Assembly (NCBI RefSeq): GCF_029227915.1
Contig: NC_079877.1
Location: forward strand, 25,631,851-25,695,850
Origin: Hydractinia symbiolongicarpus
Taxonomy: Eukaryota > Cnidaria > Hydrozoa > Anthoathecata > Hydractiniidae
Length of the DNA: 64,000 nucleotides
Direction of reading: 5' to 3'
Positions 21,401 to 33,900 of this stretch are shown here, in pieces; position 1 is the stretch's first letter; every line of letters starts with the position of its first letter. A program made the position numbers and the translations under genes. The notes under the pieces are model-generated. The model was not told the DNA's origin, did no database searches, and saw only the letters and a list, made by a program, of their open reading frames with translations.

Positions 21401-24400
21401 CAATGGTAAGATATGTGCTCTTAACACCTGAAAAAAAGAATAATACTATAGCTATACAAACGTTTTTTTGATGTATTATTAACAATTTCGTCCAAAAATA
21501 TCTAACAAGTTTACCTTGAACAGGTAATATCGTTGTGTGATAGCAGATGCCAGTTTATTTTGAAGCTCTGTAATAACTGAGTTAAGGAAATGTAGTTTTA
21601 AATTTCATACCCAAAACTTGTATTTTAATGTTTTCTTTCAAAGTTCAAAATATGCTTTGTTTGCCATAACCCAAGTTGGTTGGCAAAACATAAATAATTT
21701 TTTGGTCAACTTGGGAACAAAAAAAATTAATTCCAACCATGATGAAATGAAAAAAATTCCAACCAAACTGACAAAAATGTCTTTTTTTCAGTACCACATA
21801 TTTTTCTAGTAGGCAAAATCTTTTCAATTTTCTTTTTAATTTTATAATTGTTTTCAATTGTATCTTTCAATCAATTTTAATGCAATAAACTTATTCGTTT
21901 TCTGTCCACTACACTCTCAGGAAAAAATCAAGATACCAATAATTTGAAAAATTTTAACAGAGTGAAAAAAGCAATTTCATTCAAACAAAGAAGAAAATGG
22001 ATGCCAAAATCATAACAAAGTATATCCTTAAAGTGTTCTTGTGCAAATGTTATATTGAGTGATTCTTTTTATTCAAAAATATTTGTTAAACATTTTTATA
22101 TCAGCAGTAAATTAATACCTGGGAACATTTATTTAAACAATAATTCATGATCACTAGTAACATTAAATGCTCTTTATTCACAAAACAATATAGATAACTG
22201 CAGACATATTCCTTCCAACAGCATGTGTGCTATTTTTCTTAACTGTTCATATTTAACAAATTACAGGAATTGGTTATCAGTTAGTTTATTATGCAAGGAT
22301 GGCATGCGTTGGAAACACGAAAGTGAAAATCTGTGAATATCAAGATAAAAAATGGGCACAAAGGATAAACTCTAAAATCATGACAGGACAACAAATGTTA
22401 GCAAAAGCACCAGGCTAATATCACCACCAATATCAAGATAAAGAAATGCATATGCTAAGATAAACAGTAAAACCGTGACAGGACAACGAAGTTTAGCAAA
22501 AGCACCATGCACAGCGATGTATCCAGGATTTTTTTGGGAATACCAGACTGCTGGAACAAAGCAGCAGGGTGTCTGGGGGCAGCTGTTGTCATTATGTTCA
22601 TTATATCTTTTAGGTTTAGATGTATGGCTTTATGCCATAATTAAGAATAAAGATCTATTCACATTCTGGTAGCAGAGGCTAGTTAAGAAGATGGCAACTG
22701 GAACAATCACGATGGCACAAAAGTATGGATTGCCCCAATTTTCTGAAGATGGGGATTTTGATGCATGGGTACATGATCTGGAATTATGGGAAGTAGTTAC
22801 AGAACTTCCAAAGAAGAAACAAGGACCAGTTGTTTATTTGAGTTTAAATTCAAAAGTACGTCAGGCATGTTCAGCCTTAACGAAAGAAGAATTGAATGAA
22901 GAAGATGGTTTAAATAAACTTGTTAATAAATTAAAACTTTATGGCATTACTGAAGATCAATGCTTACGAAAAATTTGAGACCTTTCACCGTTCCAAGACA
23001 ATGTCGATTGGTGATTATGTAAATGAATTTGAACAGCTGAATCAAAAACTTAAGAGTTTTAAAATTAAGTTACCAACTGCAGCTCTTGCATATCAACTAC
23101 TACAAAATGCAGATTTACCGAAAGCTACACGTGAACTAACACGTGCTACGGTTCCTTCCCTCACATACGACTCTATGAAAAAACAGATAAAAGCCATTTA
23201 TGATCAATGTGCTCAAAGTGAAAGTAGTAGACAGTAATGATATTGGTGTTGAGCAAGAAGTATTACATGGTCAAAAGTTTGACAGACAACGTTTTAACAA
23301 TTGGAACACTCGTGGACGAATATTTCAGCGCTAAAAGAAGCCAGTACAACCCTAATGGTCCTGATGGACATCCATTGCAATGTCACCATTGCAAATCTAT
23401 AATGCATTTCATGAATGACTGTCCTGATAAGAATAAAGGAAGCAAAGGACAGGATGAAGTACATGTGCAGTTTTTTGCAAAGGGTGTGTAACAATGCTTT
23501 ATGGAGCAAGTCGTGTCTGAGTCTTTGAATTGTGCTTTATGTGCTTTACTAGACTCAGGATGTTCATCGACAGTTTGTGGTAAAAATTGGCTTGACTGTT
23601 ACATAGACACTTTGGCAAAAGGGACAGCTTTAGCTGAAAGTAAGAGTAACAAGTCCTTTAAATTTGGGCCAGGTGGAAGCTTCCCCTCAGTTAAACAAGT
23701 TAATATCCCTGTTAATATGGCTGGAATGCAAGCCCATATTCTTACTGATGTTGTCGATTGTGAATTACCATTATTGTTATCAAAAAAGAGTCTGAAAGCA
23801 GCTAATAGCCAACTTGATTTTGTTAATGATAAAGTCACTATGTTTGGAAGAGACATTCCTTTACAACACACGTCAAATAGCCATTACTGTATACCTCTTA
23901 CACCTAAGCAAGTTGCTGTTAACAAAACATCTCAGGGTGAAAATGCCACCAAAGTTATATTCACAGTCAACGATCTCACTGTAAAGTCACCTGAAGAAAA
24001 ATGCAAAATAGCTACAGTTTGGACATCCAATAGACAGCAGCAAACTGAAAACTCTTCTCCAAAATGCAAATGTTGAAGATAAAGAGTTATTTCAGCAAAT
24101 TGACAATGTTACAAACTCTTGTGACACATGCAGTAGATATATGAAGGCTCGATCAAGGCCAATTGTCTCGCTACCAATGGCCTCAGATGTCAATGAATGC
24201 CTTTCCATGGACCTAAAATTCCTGACAGTTAATCATAAAAAGTTAACCATACTTCATATGATTGATGTGTTCTCTAGATGCAGTGCATCAACAATTATCA
24301 AATCCAAGAATAAGGAAATTATCGTAGACGCAATTCTCAAGCATTGGGTTGCTATTTTTGGCACACCAAACTCGATTTTTTCAGACAACAGAGGGGAGTT

Positions 24401-27400
24401 CAACAATGAGCTCTTAAGAGATGTAGCAGAACTGTTAAACACAAGAGTGTATACAACAGCAGCAGAAGCTCCATGGTCAAATGGTGTATGTGAGCATCAT
24501 AATGCCATCCTGGAAAATATGATTTTGAAAATTGTTGACAACACTAGTTGTTCTGTTGAAAATGCACTTACATGGGCCACTTGTGCCAAGAATGCGTTGC
24601 ATAATAACCGTGGATTCAGTCCCAATCAGCTTGTATTTGGACGCAATCCAAATCTCCCATCTGTGCTTACAGCCAAGCCTTCTGCTCTTCGAATAGTTAC
24701 ACCCAGTCAATTAATTGCGAATCATCTAAATGCCCTGCATGCTGCTCGCAAAGCATTCATTGAAAGTGAATCTTCAAGGAGAATTAAAACAGCACTCAGT
24801 GATCAAACACGGACATCTACCAGCAAAGATTTTTACAATGGTGAATTGGTATACTATAAGCGACGTGGAGAGAAAGAGTGGAGAGGACCTGGTGTAGTCC
24901 TTGGCATTAATGGAAAAGAGGTCCTTGTTAAACATGGAGGAACTTACGTTCGAGTAAGTCCTTGTCACTTGCAATCAGTGAAGGGACACCGTAGTTGTCA
25001 GGAAAGCACAAGTGGAAACCCTCAAGTGAAGAAAACTACAACCAAAGAAGAACATTGCGGTGATGAGATTTCAAACAGCGTAGCAAATGGGTTGCTTGAA
25101 AGCGTAAACGATTTTGATATCAACACATCGTCTGAAGTTGTACTTGATGACATTCCTAGTGATCATGCCATAAATACAAATGAGATCCCTGCTATTTCCC
25201 ATGCTCAGGTTGAAACAACACATCAATCAAGCATTGAGCAAGAAGTTTCTAACACACCTTGCAATGAACAGTCATTGACAGTGACCCTTCCAAAAGTCAG
25301 GGACAGGGTTAGGTTTATTGATCCTGATACTAATAAACTTGCTGAATTTATGGTTGTTAGTCGTGCTGGTAAAGTAGGAAAATCTGGAGTTGGAGTATAT
25401 AAGAATTGGTTGAATGTCAAAGATGTTAAAACCAAAGCCATGAAATCAATTGACTTTGAAAACATTTTGGATTGGGAAAACGTAAACACAGAGTCAGTAT
25501 ATAATGTAGAAAGTCATGTGATGTTAGTGAAGCTCAACATAAAGAATTAACTAAATGGCGTGATTACAATGTTTATGATGAAGTTGAAGACAAAGGGCAA
25601 GACATAATCACAACCCGCTGGGTGATAACTGAGAAAAGTCATGATGGTAAAACAGAAATTAAAGCACGATTACCAGAAGCTAACACAGACAAGTTGTAGA
25701 AACTAAAAACACCTGTTTATGGCTTGTGCGACGCTTCACACGCTTGGTATGAGACATTATCTAGTGAATTCGATAAAGTTGGAGCTACAAGAAGCATTTA
25801 TGACAATGCATTATTTTTCTGGAGAAAAGAACTTTCACTCTAAGGTGTAATTTGCTGTCATGTTGACGATTGCTTCTTCGTTGGAAGTGATTTGTTTCAT
25901 GACACTGTCATTGCACATTTACGTAAGACATTCTTACTTTGTAAAGAGAATTCAAAGTCATTTAACTTTTTGGGATTAGAAATTGAACAAGAGTGTGGTG
26001 CAGTAATTATTCATCAGCATAATTACATTAGTAACATTCCACCAATTAATTTGACCAATTACGTCTACAATTCCACTTACAAAATATGAAGCATGTCACT
26101 TAAAAGCCTTAGTTGGTCAAATTCAATGGGCAGCAAAACAAACTAGACCTGATGCTGCTTACGTTGCCTGTGATTTAAGCACTCGCATAAGACATGGAAC
26201 AGTTGCTGATGCTCGTAGAGCTAACAAGCAGCTGAAACATCTGCAGCAAACTGAAGTAAAGATTGTTATTTCAAACACCGGAGATGTTAAAGTATCATCG
26301 CTCATACTTTTCAGTGATGCATCAAATGGAAATTTAATTAATGGTGGCTTACAAGGTGGATTTGTTGTGCTACTGCATGGTGAGAGCAAAATTGCGCCAC
26401 TTATTTGGAGATCTCAAAGTTAAAACGTGTAGTTAAAAGCGCCATGGGTGCGGAAACCATGGCTCTCTTAGAAGGTGCGGAACATGCTATGTTGATCAGA
26501 GCCCTAATTAAAGAGATTTTTTCAGTTGATATACCAATTATCTGTATATCAGATAATAAATCGCTTGTGGAAGCAGTCAAAAATACCAACGTCATAGAAG
26601 ATAAACGATTGTATATTGAAATTTGTGCACTTCGTGAGATGGTCGAAAAAGCAGAAATCGGGGAACTCATTCTTATGAAATCAAGTGATCAGATTGCTGA
26701 CTGTCTTACGAAAGGCACTGCTTCAGCTGAAAACCTGCTACATATACTATCCGGTAGAGAACAGTTGAAATACCGTTGAGTTTTGGTTAATTAGAACAAA
26801 TATAACAGTATGCCAAATGACACTTTCAAATGTTTGATGACATTGTCTTACATTCTTACATTGTGTTCCTGTGTCTTGCAGTTTCTTTTGTTGAACATAC
26901 TTTATGATTTTGTTTTATTGAGAGAGAATGTAGTGGCAAGATTGTCATTGTGTTCATTATATCTTTTAGGTTTAGATGTACGCTTTATGCCATAATTAAG
27001 AATAAAGATCTATTCACAGCTGTGACACCATTAGTTGATCCAGTGGGCAAAGCTCGCAGAAGCTGAGCAACTTTAGCAATTTTTAGTGCCTTAAACAGCT
27101 AAAAATAGGGTGATATCTACCTTTAAAATGTTGCGAAAAATACTAATGTATCTCTCCTTATCTCCTTTCTCTGTTAATAAAATTTGAAAACATCTTATTT
27201 TTTATAATCATGCAGAATATCATCTAAACTAAACAACACATGCCCTGCATTGGCTTTTTTAGTAAATCTGCATCCTATAACCAAATAACAGTTATGGTTA
27301 TAAATAAAAATGAAAAGACAAACAAAAAAAGTAACATCAGTGAATCTATCTCATAATATGACAGTTTAATTCATTGTGTTACTCAGATTTCTGCATGAAA

Positions 27401-30400
27401 AAAGAATATATATACCTTAAAGGGAAGAAATAAATGCAGAACAGAAGATTGTGAAAGAACAGTATTTGCAAACTTAAATTCTACATATTTTTTTTAACAA
27501 GTATGAATATTTGCAATCTTTAATTTTGTATTTCCAGGTGATTCGCAATTTTCCTGTAAATTGAGCATGAAATTCAGGATTATAAATAAAACATTAACAA
27601 TTGAGGTTGCCAATTTGCAATCTTTAATTCAACATTAAACACGTAACTATTTGCAATCTTTAATTCAACATTAAACACGTATATACCTATATTTGCAATC
27701 CTTAATACCTCATTTTAGATAATTACTGAGGTCCTATTCACAAAATTAAATTCCCTAACAATTTTTTTTAAGAATAGTTTCTTTCTTTCAGGGAAGACAT
27801 TTCAATTCATGTAAGTCAAATATAATACAACAAAAGGATACTAAGTATAAGCTTCCTAACTTGTTCCATGCGTGAAGTAGTTATTAATGGTTCTCTTACA
27901 ACCAGTTCATCAACAATGGCATCAACATCAGATCTATGGTAAAATACAAATTTTATGCCATGTATACATTTATATTGCACATATATTTTTTTTTGCATCT
28001 GTAAAAACTTTGTCAGTACATAACGAGAGTTAGAAGAGTTAAAATCAAATCTCAATCGTTAATGTACATTCTTCAATGGTGAACACTGAAAAAACTTACT
28101 CTGGTTTTAGATCTAAAAGATCAATAGATTTGGTTTTCATAACCTTGGTTTGTTCATATTCCAGTATAATTCCTAAAACAATAAAATATGTGAGCATATC
28201 AGTATATCATATCATAGAAGCATATTAGGCCTTGCTATGAACCCAGCATTTATTCGCTCACATAAATCTAAATAGAAAATTAACCATTTTTCCTCTGATT
28301 CTACGCTAGAAGTATTATTTTGTGCAACACACAAAGCTACATCTATTTTAAGAGGTGGGGATGGGTGGAGGGGGAGAGGTTGGCATTCACAGAGCAAGCT
28401 CCATTAGCAGTGAATCCCAAAAACACTATGCCACTATCAAATGAATGAAATCATTATCAATCATTACCCTGTAATAGAAACTTGTTCTTCTATTAAATTC
28501 AATTTCTATGTGCTTGTGACTTGCATATCCTTTTTGTAACTTTAACGAAAGCATAACTAAGAAGGGGCATTACGACAAGCATATAGGGAAGTGTGGCAGA
28601 GGTGGAGAAATAGATGTCCATATTTACTAGACTAGATTTCTAAATATTGAGAAACATATACCATGTCTATAATTCCAGGAAGGGGCATGGCTTAGATCGG
28701 TACTCCTAGAGTATTTAATGCTCATTTTGAGCTAGACGCAAACCCAAATACGGTCAACGTTCTACTGCACAACTCCTAGCAACTTCCCAATGGCTGAAAC
28801 AGTATGAACTTTAACCCGGGGGCTATGCTAACTCTGCCATATTAAATTACCACCACAGAGAAACGAACCCCGGTCTTCCACATAAAGTGCGAGAATTATA
28901 ACCACTAAGCTACAGTGCCATAATAAAAGTAGTGTAATAAAAACAACAGACCACGGAACAGGTCATTCCTTAAGATGAGTGTGATCACATGCGCACTCGC
29001 CCGCACACTCGTGAAAAAATTTACGAGTGCTTTTTATCGCACTCGTTAATTTTTTTATTCTTCTTAAATATTTTAGATGAAAAAGACTTTCATGATTTTT
29101 AAACGATCCACATCTATCTCATCGCTTTCTACGATCTTGTTTTCATGAATTTTAAATGATCTACGGCAAATTTTTCGCTATCTACGATGCCGCTTTCATT
29201 AATTTTACAAGATTTACAGCAATCTTTTTGCTTTCTACGATGCCGTTTTCATAATTTTAAAACAATCTTTGCTTTCTATGATTCCGCTTTCATGAATTTT
29301 AAACAATCTACAGCAATCTTTTCACTTTCTACGATCCTGAATTGTTATTATTAAGACGAAGAATGCAGACATTTACATAATTTGATAGTTAATTTCTTTC
29401 GAAGTCAGGGATGTGTGTTAAACATGTGCTATATTAGAAGCGATTTTAAAACGATTTGAACTTAAACGAATTTAACGAAGCGTTAAAACGAATTAATTTT
29501 AATTTTTTTTAAAAACAATTGGGAAACGGATGTAAAACTATTGGGAAACGATTTTCAATTCAATGAAGCGATTTGAAACTATTTTAAAATTGTATATAGA
29601 TCGATTCAAATAAAATATTATTTATACGAATTGAAACAATTATTTTTAAAATGATCATGGACACGATCCCTTGTATTCAAAAATCATTTCTATACAGCTT
29701 AAATAGCTTATAACGTTGTGGTAAACCCAAAAATAGTTAATCACACTTGCAAATATTCACATCACACTTGTAAATTTTGCTTACGAGTGATTTTTCGCAC
29801 ACCATAGCACTCGTAATTTTTTTAGCGGGTGCTTTTTGTAGGTCAGTTTTATTCGGTGATTCCGTTTGACATCATAACAATTTTTTTGGAGGTGAAAAGT
29901 TTCCATATTTTAGGTGAAGAGAGTGCAGAGGTAGACACATTATGGAGTTTTAAGAACAATGTTAGGAAGTTCGAGCAAAGATAATTTTTAGAGCAAAATC
30001 TAGATAGCTAAGCATTATTTCCAGACAGATTTTTATTGTGGTTACCTTTCGCTATTCTTCCATTTCCACATTTTTTAACATTCTTTCCCCTACGAACTAG
30101 GTTTGTTTTCACCCTGCGAAATTTTAAAAATGGTGGATGTAGCATAAATGTGATTCGTCAATTAAGCAAAATGTCAATCAACACAAAGCTGAACTGAATC
30201 GCCGAATTCAAGAAATGGCCTGCGGAAGTCTAATCCATTTTCTTAAAATTGATTAAACTTTCTTAAAAAGAGAAAAATAATATAATTAATCAATGTCTTT
30301 TAAATCTTCTGCTTTCAAAAAATATGTATTTCAATAATAGCCATTTTAATCCCATGTGACCTGCTTTTTTTAATTAGAATGTATGCACACTAAATCTGCA

Positions 30401-30492
30401 AAAATAGGCAAGCAAAAACACAAATAGAGGGATTCAATTAAAATTTAAATACCTGGTGGGTAATAGCGTAATAAAAACCTTCTAAGTTTCAT
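15471..30492 (-). CDS. DAW1: DAW1/WDR69-type WD40 dynein assembly factor, 16 exons, 415 aa
   Basis: Family role: cytoplasmic WD40 adaptor for delivering or assembling axonemal dyneins in motile cilia. Exons, 5' to 3' on the minus strand: 30492-30453, 28172-28100, 27933-27842, 21567-21515, 21427-21369, 20840-20718, 20635-20596, 20509-20450, 20198-20091, 19732-19626, 19553-19466, 18065-18010, 17752-17602, 16308-16216, 15703-15634, 15505-15471. Every junction is GT/AG and in phase; total 1248 nt. The N-terminus [14 protein letters not shown] and a helical segment ([19 protein letters not shown]) precede eight WD repeats with units such as [43 protein letters not shown] and [10 protein letters not shown], ending [11 protein letters not shown]. 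The length matches human DAW1 as I recall it (415 aa). Oddities: very small exons (35-60 nt) and a 6.3 kb intron 3 expanded by a retrotransposon. Confidence 0.95.
18111..18345 (+). mobile_element. tRNA-derived SINE, family A, copy 2
   Basis: Same block order as the copy at 10.5 kb: CCTTGTGGTTATGGAG, AATCACAAGGTCCGTGG, GGTTCGGTGCACAGCG, GGGTCAACCCATGCCATG, CAGTGTTTCCAACACTGAAG and ATATTCGGTATAATAA. Lies in DAW1 intron 11, antisense to the gene. The first few bases of the head are diverged. Confidence 0.85.
19336..19420. repeat. Short tandem repeat, ~15-bp unit CGCAAAAATAAATCT
   Basis: About six copies of CGCAAAAATAAATCY with a one-base deletion in one copy, in DAW1 intron 10 next to the donor of the preceding exon. 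Confidence 0.85.
22691..23491 (+). pseudogene. copia gag remnant
   Basis: Starts at an ATG 12 nt after the primer binding site. The capsid-like portion is split between frames near 22970 and again near 23237, so at least two frameshifts separate its parts. The last part contains a zinc knuckle of the form CX2CX4HX4C ([14 protein letters not shown]), the nucleocapsid signature. Followed directly by the protease frame. Confidence 0.85.
23501..24075 (+). pseudogene. copia protease remnant
   Basis: Contains the aspartic protease active-site pattern [10 protein letters not shown] about 17 residues in. The frame closes at 24075, before the integrase; in an intact element these would be one polyprotein. 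The stretch after the protease should include the GAG-pre-integrase zinc finger, of which a CDTC remains near 24123. Confidence 0.8.
24123..25550 (+). pseudogene. copia integrase remnant
   Basis: Longest surviving frame of the element (about 470 codons). The DDE core can be read: Asp in SMDLKFL, Asp in FSDNRGEF and Glu in [16 protein letters not shown]-terminal region typical of copia integrases (WRGPGVVLG...) and an acidic linker follow. It ends at a stop before the RT. The integrase core looks intact, although the rest of the element is dead. Confidence 0.85.
25551..26089 (+). pseudogene. copia reverse transcriptase remnant (internally deleted)
   Basis: The beginning (TTRWVITEK) and the later part ([12 protein letters not shown], then [11 protein letters not shown] at the catalytic Asp-Asp position) are present. 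The segment expected between them, including the first catalytic aspartate, is missing, and stops interrupt the frame at about 25699 and 25841. Not functional. Confidence 0.85.
26090..26779 (+). pseudogene. copia RNase H remnant
   Basis: Two frames around a stop near 26420 together show copia RNase H features: LFSDAS with a catalytic Asp, [16 protein letters not shown] and the copia hallmark IADCLTKG. Ends 150 bp before the polypurine tract. Confidence 0.85.
27609..27712. repeat. Tandem repeat, ~43-bp unit
   Basis: About 2.5 copies of a unit containing ATTTGCAATCTTTAATTCAA followed by CATTAAACACGTA, in DAW1 intron 3 beside the copia insertion. Confidence 0.85.
28684..28925 (-). mobile_element. 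tRNA-derived SINE, family B (minus strand)
   Basis: On the minus strand it opens ATGGCACTGTAGCTTAGTGG, a good A-box (TAGCTTAGTGG), with GGGGTTCGTTTC as B-box about 45 nt later: a tRNA-like head. A unique body containing AGAGTTAGCATAGCCCCCGGG follows. The body shares ATTTAATGCTCATTTT and neighbouring blocks with the truncated copy at 3622-3800. Lies in DAW1 intron 1, sense to DAW1. Confidence 0.75.
29085..29335. repeat. Tandem repeat, ~55-60 bp unit, about 5 copies
   Basis: The unit has the form CGCTTTCATGAATTTTAAAC, then GATCTACAGCAATCTTTTCG, then CTTTCTACGATGC, with divergence between copies. It lies in DAW1 intron 1 between two patches of CACTCGTRA-like repeats (28.98-29.06 and 29.75-29.83 kb), suggesting one composite repeat element of about 0.85 kb. 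Confidence 0.8.
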
Positions 30493-30954
30493 AATGATCT
30501 AACTGGAACTGGGATAAAGTTTGTTTGACTTGACACTTGATTATGAGCTGACACACCGCCAGCTTTTTAGTCCTGCATGAAAAATCCTGCTGATGTGACC
30601 GTCTACTTTAGATATATTTCAATGGTTTCACTCACCACATTATGTACTACATCAGTAACTGTTCAAAACAACTAATAAGTTAGGGCACCGCAATCAAAAT
30701 AAACAAAGTCGCTTTCGTTTTAAAAGCAACATGGTGATGGTTTAAAAGGGATTGTCTTAAATTGCTTTGCTCTGCAAACTTTTATTGGATCACCCCATAA
30801 AATAAAAACACGTGGACTTAAGATTGTTTACCAGTACGATATTTTATATATATTCCTTAGGTTAATTTATGTGCTACCGTACTACTGACGATAGAACAAC
30901 CCAAGTTCTAGCTAGGCATATAAAACGTTTGGCTCAACTTAATACAAGAAAAGA
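30493..30954. promoter_or_regulatory. Shared DAW1 / RHBDD1 head-to-head promoter region
   Basis: The two translation starts diverge with only 462 bp between them, so both promoters must lie here or overlap the first exons. A TATAAAA at 30919-30925 is 30 bp upstream of the RHBDD1 ATG; if used it would give an almost absent 5' UTR, so it may be fortuitous. No convincing RFX X-box for the ciliary gene was found. Confidence 0.7.
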
Positions 30955-33900
30955 ATGGCACGACCTGTTGTTGGACAACGACGTGGCCTTGGTTTAATGT
31001 TGTTAGCTGCTCAGATATTTCAAATTGGTACTGATAGGATTCCCCCCATTACATTGGCAACTGTTATACTGAATGTTGCAATATACTTGAGACTGATACC
31101 GTTTATGCCAAGTGTTCATGGAGCATGTACAAGTAATAATCTTGTTATGAGTAAAAATCAATGGCTTAGACTGGTTTATTCTTCTTTTTATCACCTGGAT
31201 GACATGCATTTGTACTTTAACATGGTATCCTTCATCTGGAAAGGCATAACTTTGGAAAGAAAATTAAAAAGTCGAATGTTTCTAATACTATTAGTAACAT
31301 TTTCCATTCTTACTCAAATAACTATGCTGCTGATTAATCAAATATTTGCTCAAATATTTTCAAATCAACAGTATTTATATTCATGTGCAGCTGGATTTTC
31401 TGCTGTTTGCTTTGCTTTTAAGGTTCTCACAACTGCTGATTCAGATAACAATGTATCTGTTATGGGTATGCCTATCACTGTACCATCGCGATATGCATGT
31501 TGGGTTGAATTAATACTCATCCAAATTCTAGTTCCAAATGCATCCTTTACTGGGCATCTTGCTGGTATTTTAGTTGGTCTGATGTATACACATGGTCCAC
31601 TTTCCAAGATTTTACGCACAATTGACTTAATTTTTTCAGGTATATGTCTTTATAACCCACTATTAATTTATATTGGGTATTAATACATAAATATATCACT
31701 CAAACGTTGTGAATTATTTTTTGTCATACACAGGCACATGCTTTTCAGAACTTTTTTTAACTTATGGCTGGTTTCCATTTATGACTTCTCATTTGCATCT
31801 CCCAACCTCTTCTAGTGAAGCCTTTAATTTGGAAATTTGCAACTTGGAAAGTTTTAATTTCAGTGTATAGATCTTATTTTGAATTATCTTCATTAAAAAA
31901 AACAAAGATAAAACCAGTTGGTCAGTCAATTGATTTAAAATTTGCCATTTTTCAGTTGTGAGTGTAAAAGCTCTGCCATTATTTCCAGAAGGCAATAAAA
32001 TTTTTTATCTTCACAGCTTTTGACAAGAGTAGGCAATTTAATTTTTTATACCATTCTTTATTTGAAATTGGCCTTTAGACTGTGCCATACATCTCTAGAC
32101 TGTGCAGAACATATATAACTAAATAACTCCCCCCATCCCATTGTTCGTTTCTGTTTGTTATTACATTGCTATCTCCTATCTTAAATTAGGAAATTATATC
32201 TCACAGAAAAAAATCCCAGAAAAACAAAATGACTATTGTTGTGTCCCACTTTGTAATACCTCCCCCACTTTGTTATAATTTTTGCCCTTAATAAATCAAT
32301 TTTTCAATAAATCAATTGTAAATATACTTTTTTTATTTTTTTTTAAGTTTTTACTGATTATTCACATCGTTTTTCATTTGAAAGAACAGCAAGAGGTTAG
32401 TTACCATTTACATACTACTTATTTGGAGAAAATTTCTGATTTTTAGCCTTTTTTCATACCATTTGAAAATTTTCTGATTTGTATGTCTCAAGGTAACAAT
32501 TGACCATTCACAAAAGTTTGTTACTGTCAACTTTTCTAAATAGTCAATTCATAAAAATTCAAAAAATAATGTCTGGGCTTAAAAGATAATGTTTTACCTT
32601 TCATTATCAAATTTTTGAATTCATGGAATAAATTTTAAGAAAAACAGCAATAATGCTTTAAACATGATGTATTCCAAAAAAGCTTATCAACAACAACAAT
32701 CATTGAAAATAAATTTGCCCTTTTTTATCATTGTAGGCCAATTTATATGTAAGAATACAAAAAAAAGTTTTTAATTGCCTATTTACAATTCTATATTGGA
32801 TGTTTATTTTAGCACCAACACTTAATAAAGTTTTTCTTGTTTATTCATTACAAATACTTTTTTGCATAAATGTCGCTGTATGAAAATTTTGCTGTCATTT
32901 TAATGTCACAATTTTTTTGGTTAAAATTGCCTTGTGCACCATTTGATTTTTCCTCTTTAAACAAATATGTACATTTCACATTGTTTTTTTAAAAAAAACG
33001 CGAAATTTTAATGCAGAAAAATGTTTGTCCAAAAAAATTATAAAGAGGGTCTTTATTTGAACTTTTTCAGAAGTAAATTATATAAATAGTACAAACACAA
33101 GATAGTAATCTTGATTTTTTCATAATTCCTTTGAAAACAATGATCTTGTTAGGTTAGAATTTTTATTCTTGGTTGCGAGATTATCGGGAAACTGTAATTC
33201 GTTTTTCAAATACACAATTTTTTTCATAAGAATAAGTTGATAAAGAACCTTAGGTTTAGAAACTTTAGAGGAAAATCTTCAACAATGTTAAGAAACTAAC
33301 ACATATAAAACAGAGGGGGTAAAAGGTAAAAAGGGGTTTGGGTAATAGGTGTATAAATAACGTTGTGTTTACTAAACTGTGTCTGTTACAAGATAAATAA
33401 ATCAAAAATGTTTTTGTCAGTTTCACCCTCTTGTATGGTCGTGTCATCAAATTCTAGGTCATTATTTGCAGTATTTCATCTTAAGCACTTAAGAAAAAAT
33501 CCCTAAAAACATACGCATTTAAATAAAAGTTTTTTAAGAACATTTCAGGGTAAAATAATAAAACTCAGAAACATTGAGGCTCGAATTAACAAAATTTTAA
33601 TAAAATCCAAGCTAAGGTTTTCTATAAAGAAACGTATTTGAGGATTGATGTGAAGCAAAATGCAGAAAACAAAAAACTAAAACTTTCTCTTGCAATTTTT
33701 TTTAAAAAATTGAAATTTTAAAATTTACATTTAGAATGTTTTACTCATGATTTTTTAAAATTTTACTAGATACTGGGAGAACTGGACCCACTCTAAACAG
33801 ACGTCACTATAAAGGCGACGACGACGACGACGAACAACTACAGCGTGCCATAAGCGACAGTCTTCAACAAACAAGGGTCCAGCAACAAACCAGACCACAG

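Larger units (their letters stand above)
22570..27018 (+). mobile_element. Degenerate Ty1/copia retrotransposon with ~90-bp LTRs
   Basis: The 5' LTR (22570-22663) and 3' LTR (26929-27018) both begin TGT and end CACA, and are nearly identical over their last ~78 bp. Four bases after the 5' LTR lies TGGTAGCAGAGG, complementary to the 3' end of initiator tRNA-Met plus CCA (primer binding site). GAGAGAGAA directly before the 3' LTR fits a polypurine tract. Internal order is gag, protease, integrase, RT, RNase H, which is copia order. The reading frame is broken by several frameshifts and stops, and the RT is partly deleted, so this copy is inactive. It runs opposite to DAW1. No clean 5-bp target duplication was found. 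The first ~16 bp of the two LTRs differ. Confidence 0.9.
21568..27841 (-). other. DAW1 intron 3 (6.3 kb) hosting a copia element
   Basis: This intron separates the N-terminal helical exon (27842-27933) from the exon at 21515-21567. The copia-like element occupies 22570-27018. A tandem repeat lies at 27609-27712. The rest is AT-rich without recognised content. Confidence 0.8.

Noticed and set aside
22580-27022. CAGCTG on both sides of the copia element as a 6-bp target duplication
   Set aside because: The left CAGCTG lies inside the apparent 5' LTR that begins TGT at 22570, and the spacing does not agree with LTR ends TG...CA. Left as unresolved.
30720-30760. RFX X-box for the ciliary gene DAW1 (GCAACATGGTGATG)
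   Set aside because: Only the centre resembles GTTGCCATGGCAAC; neither half-site satisfies the consensus.
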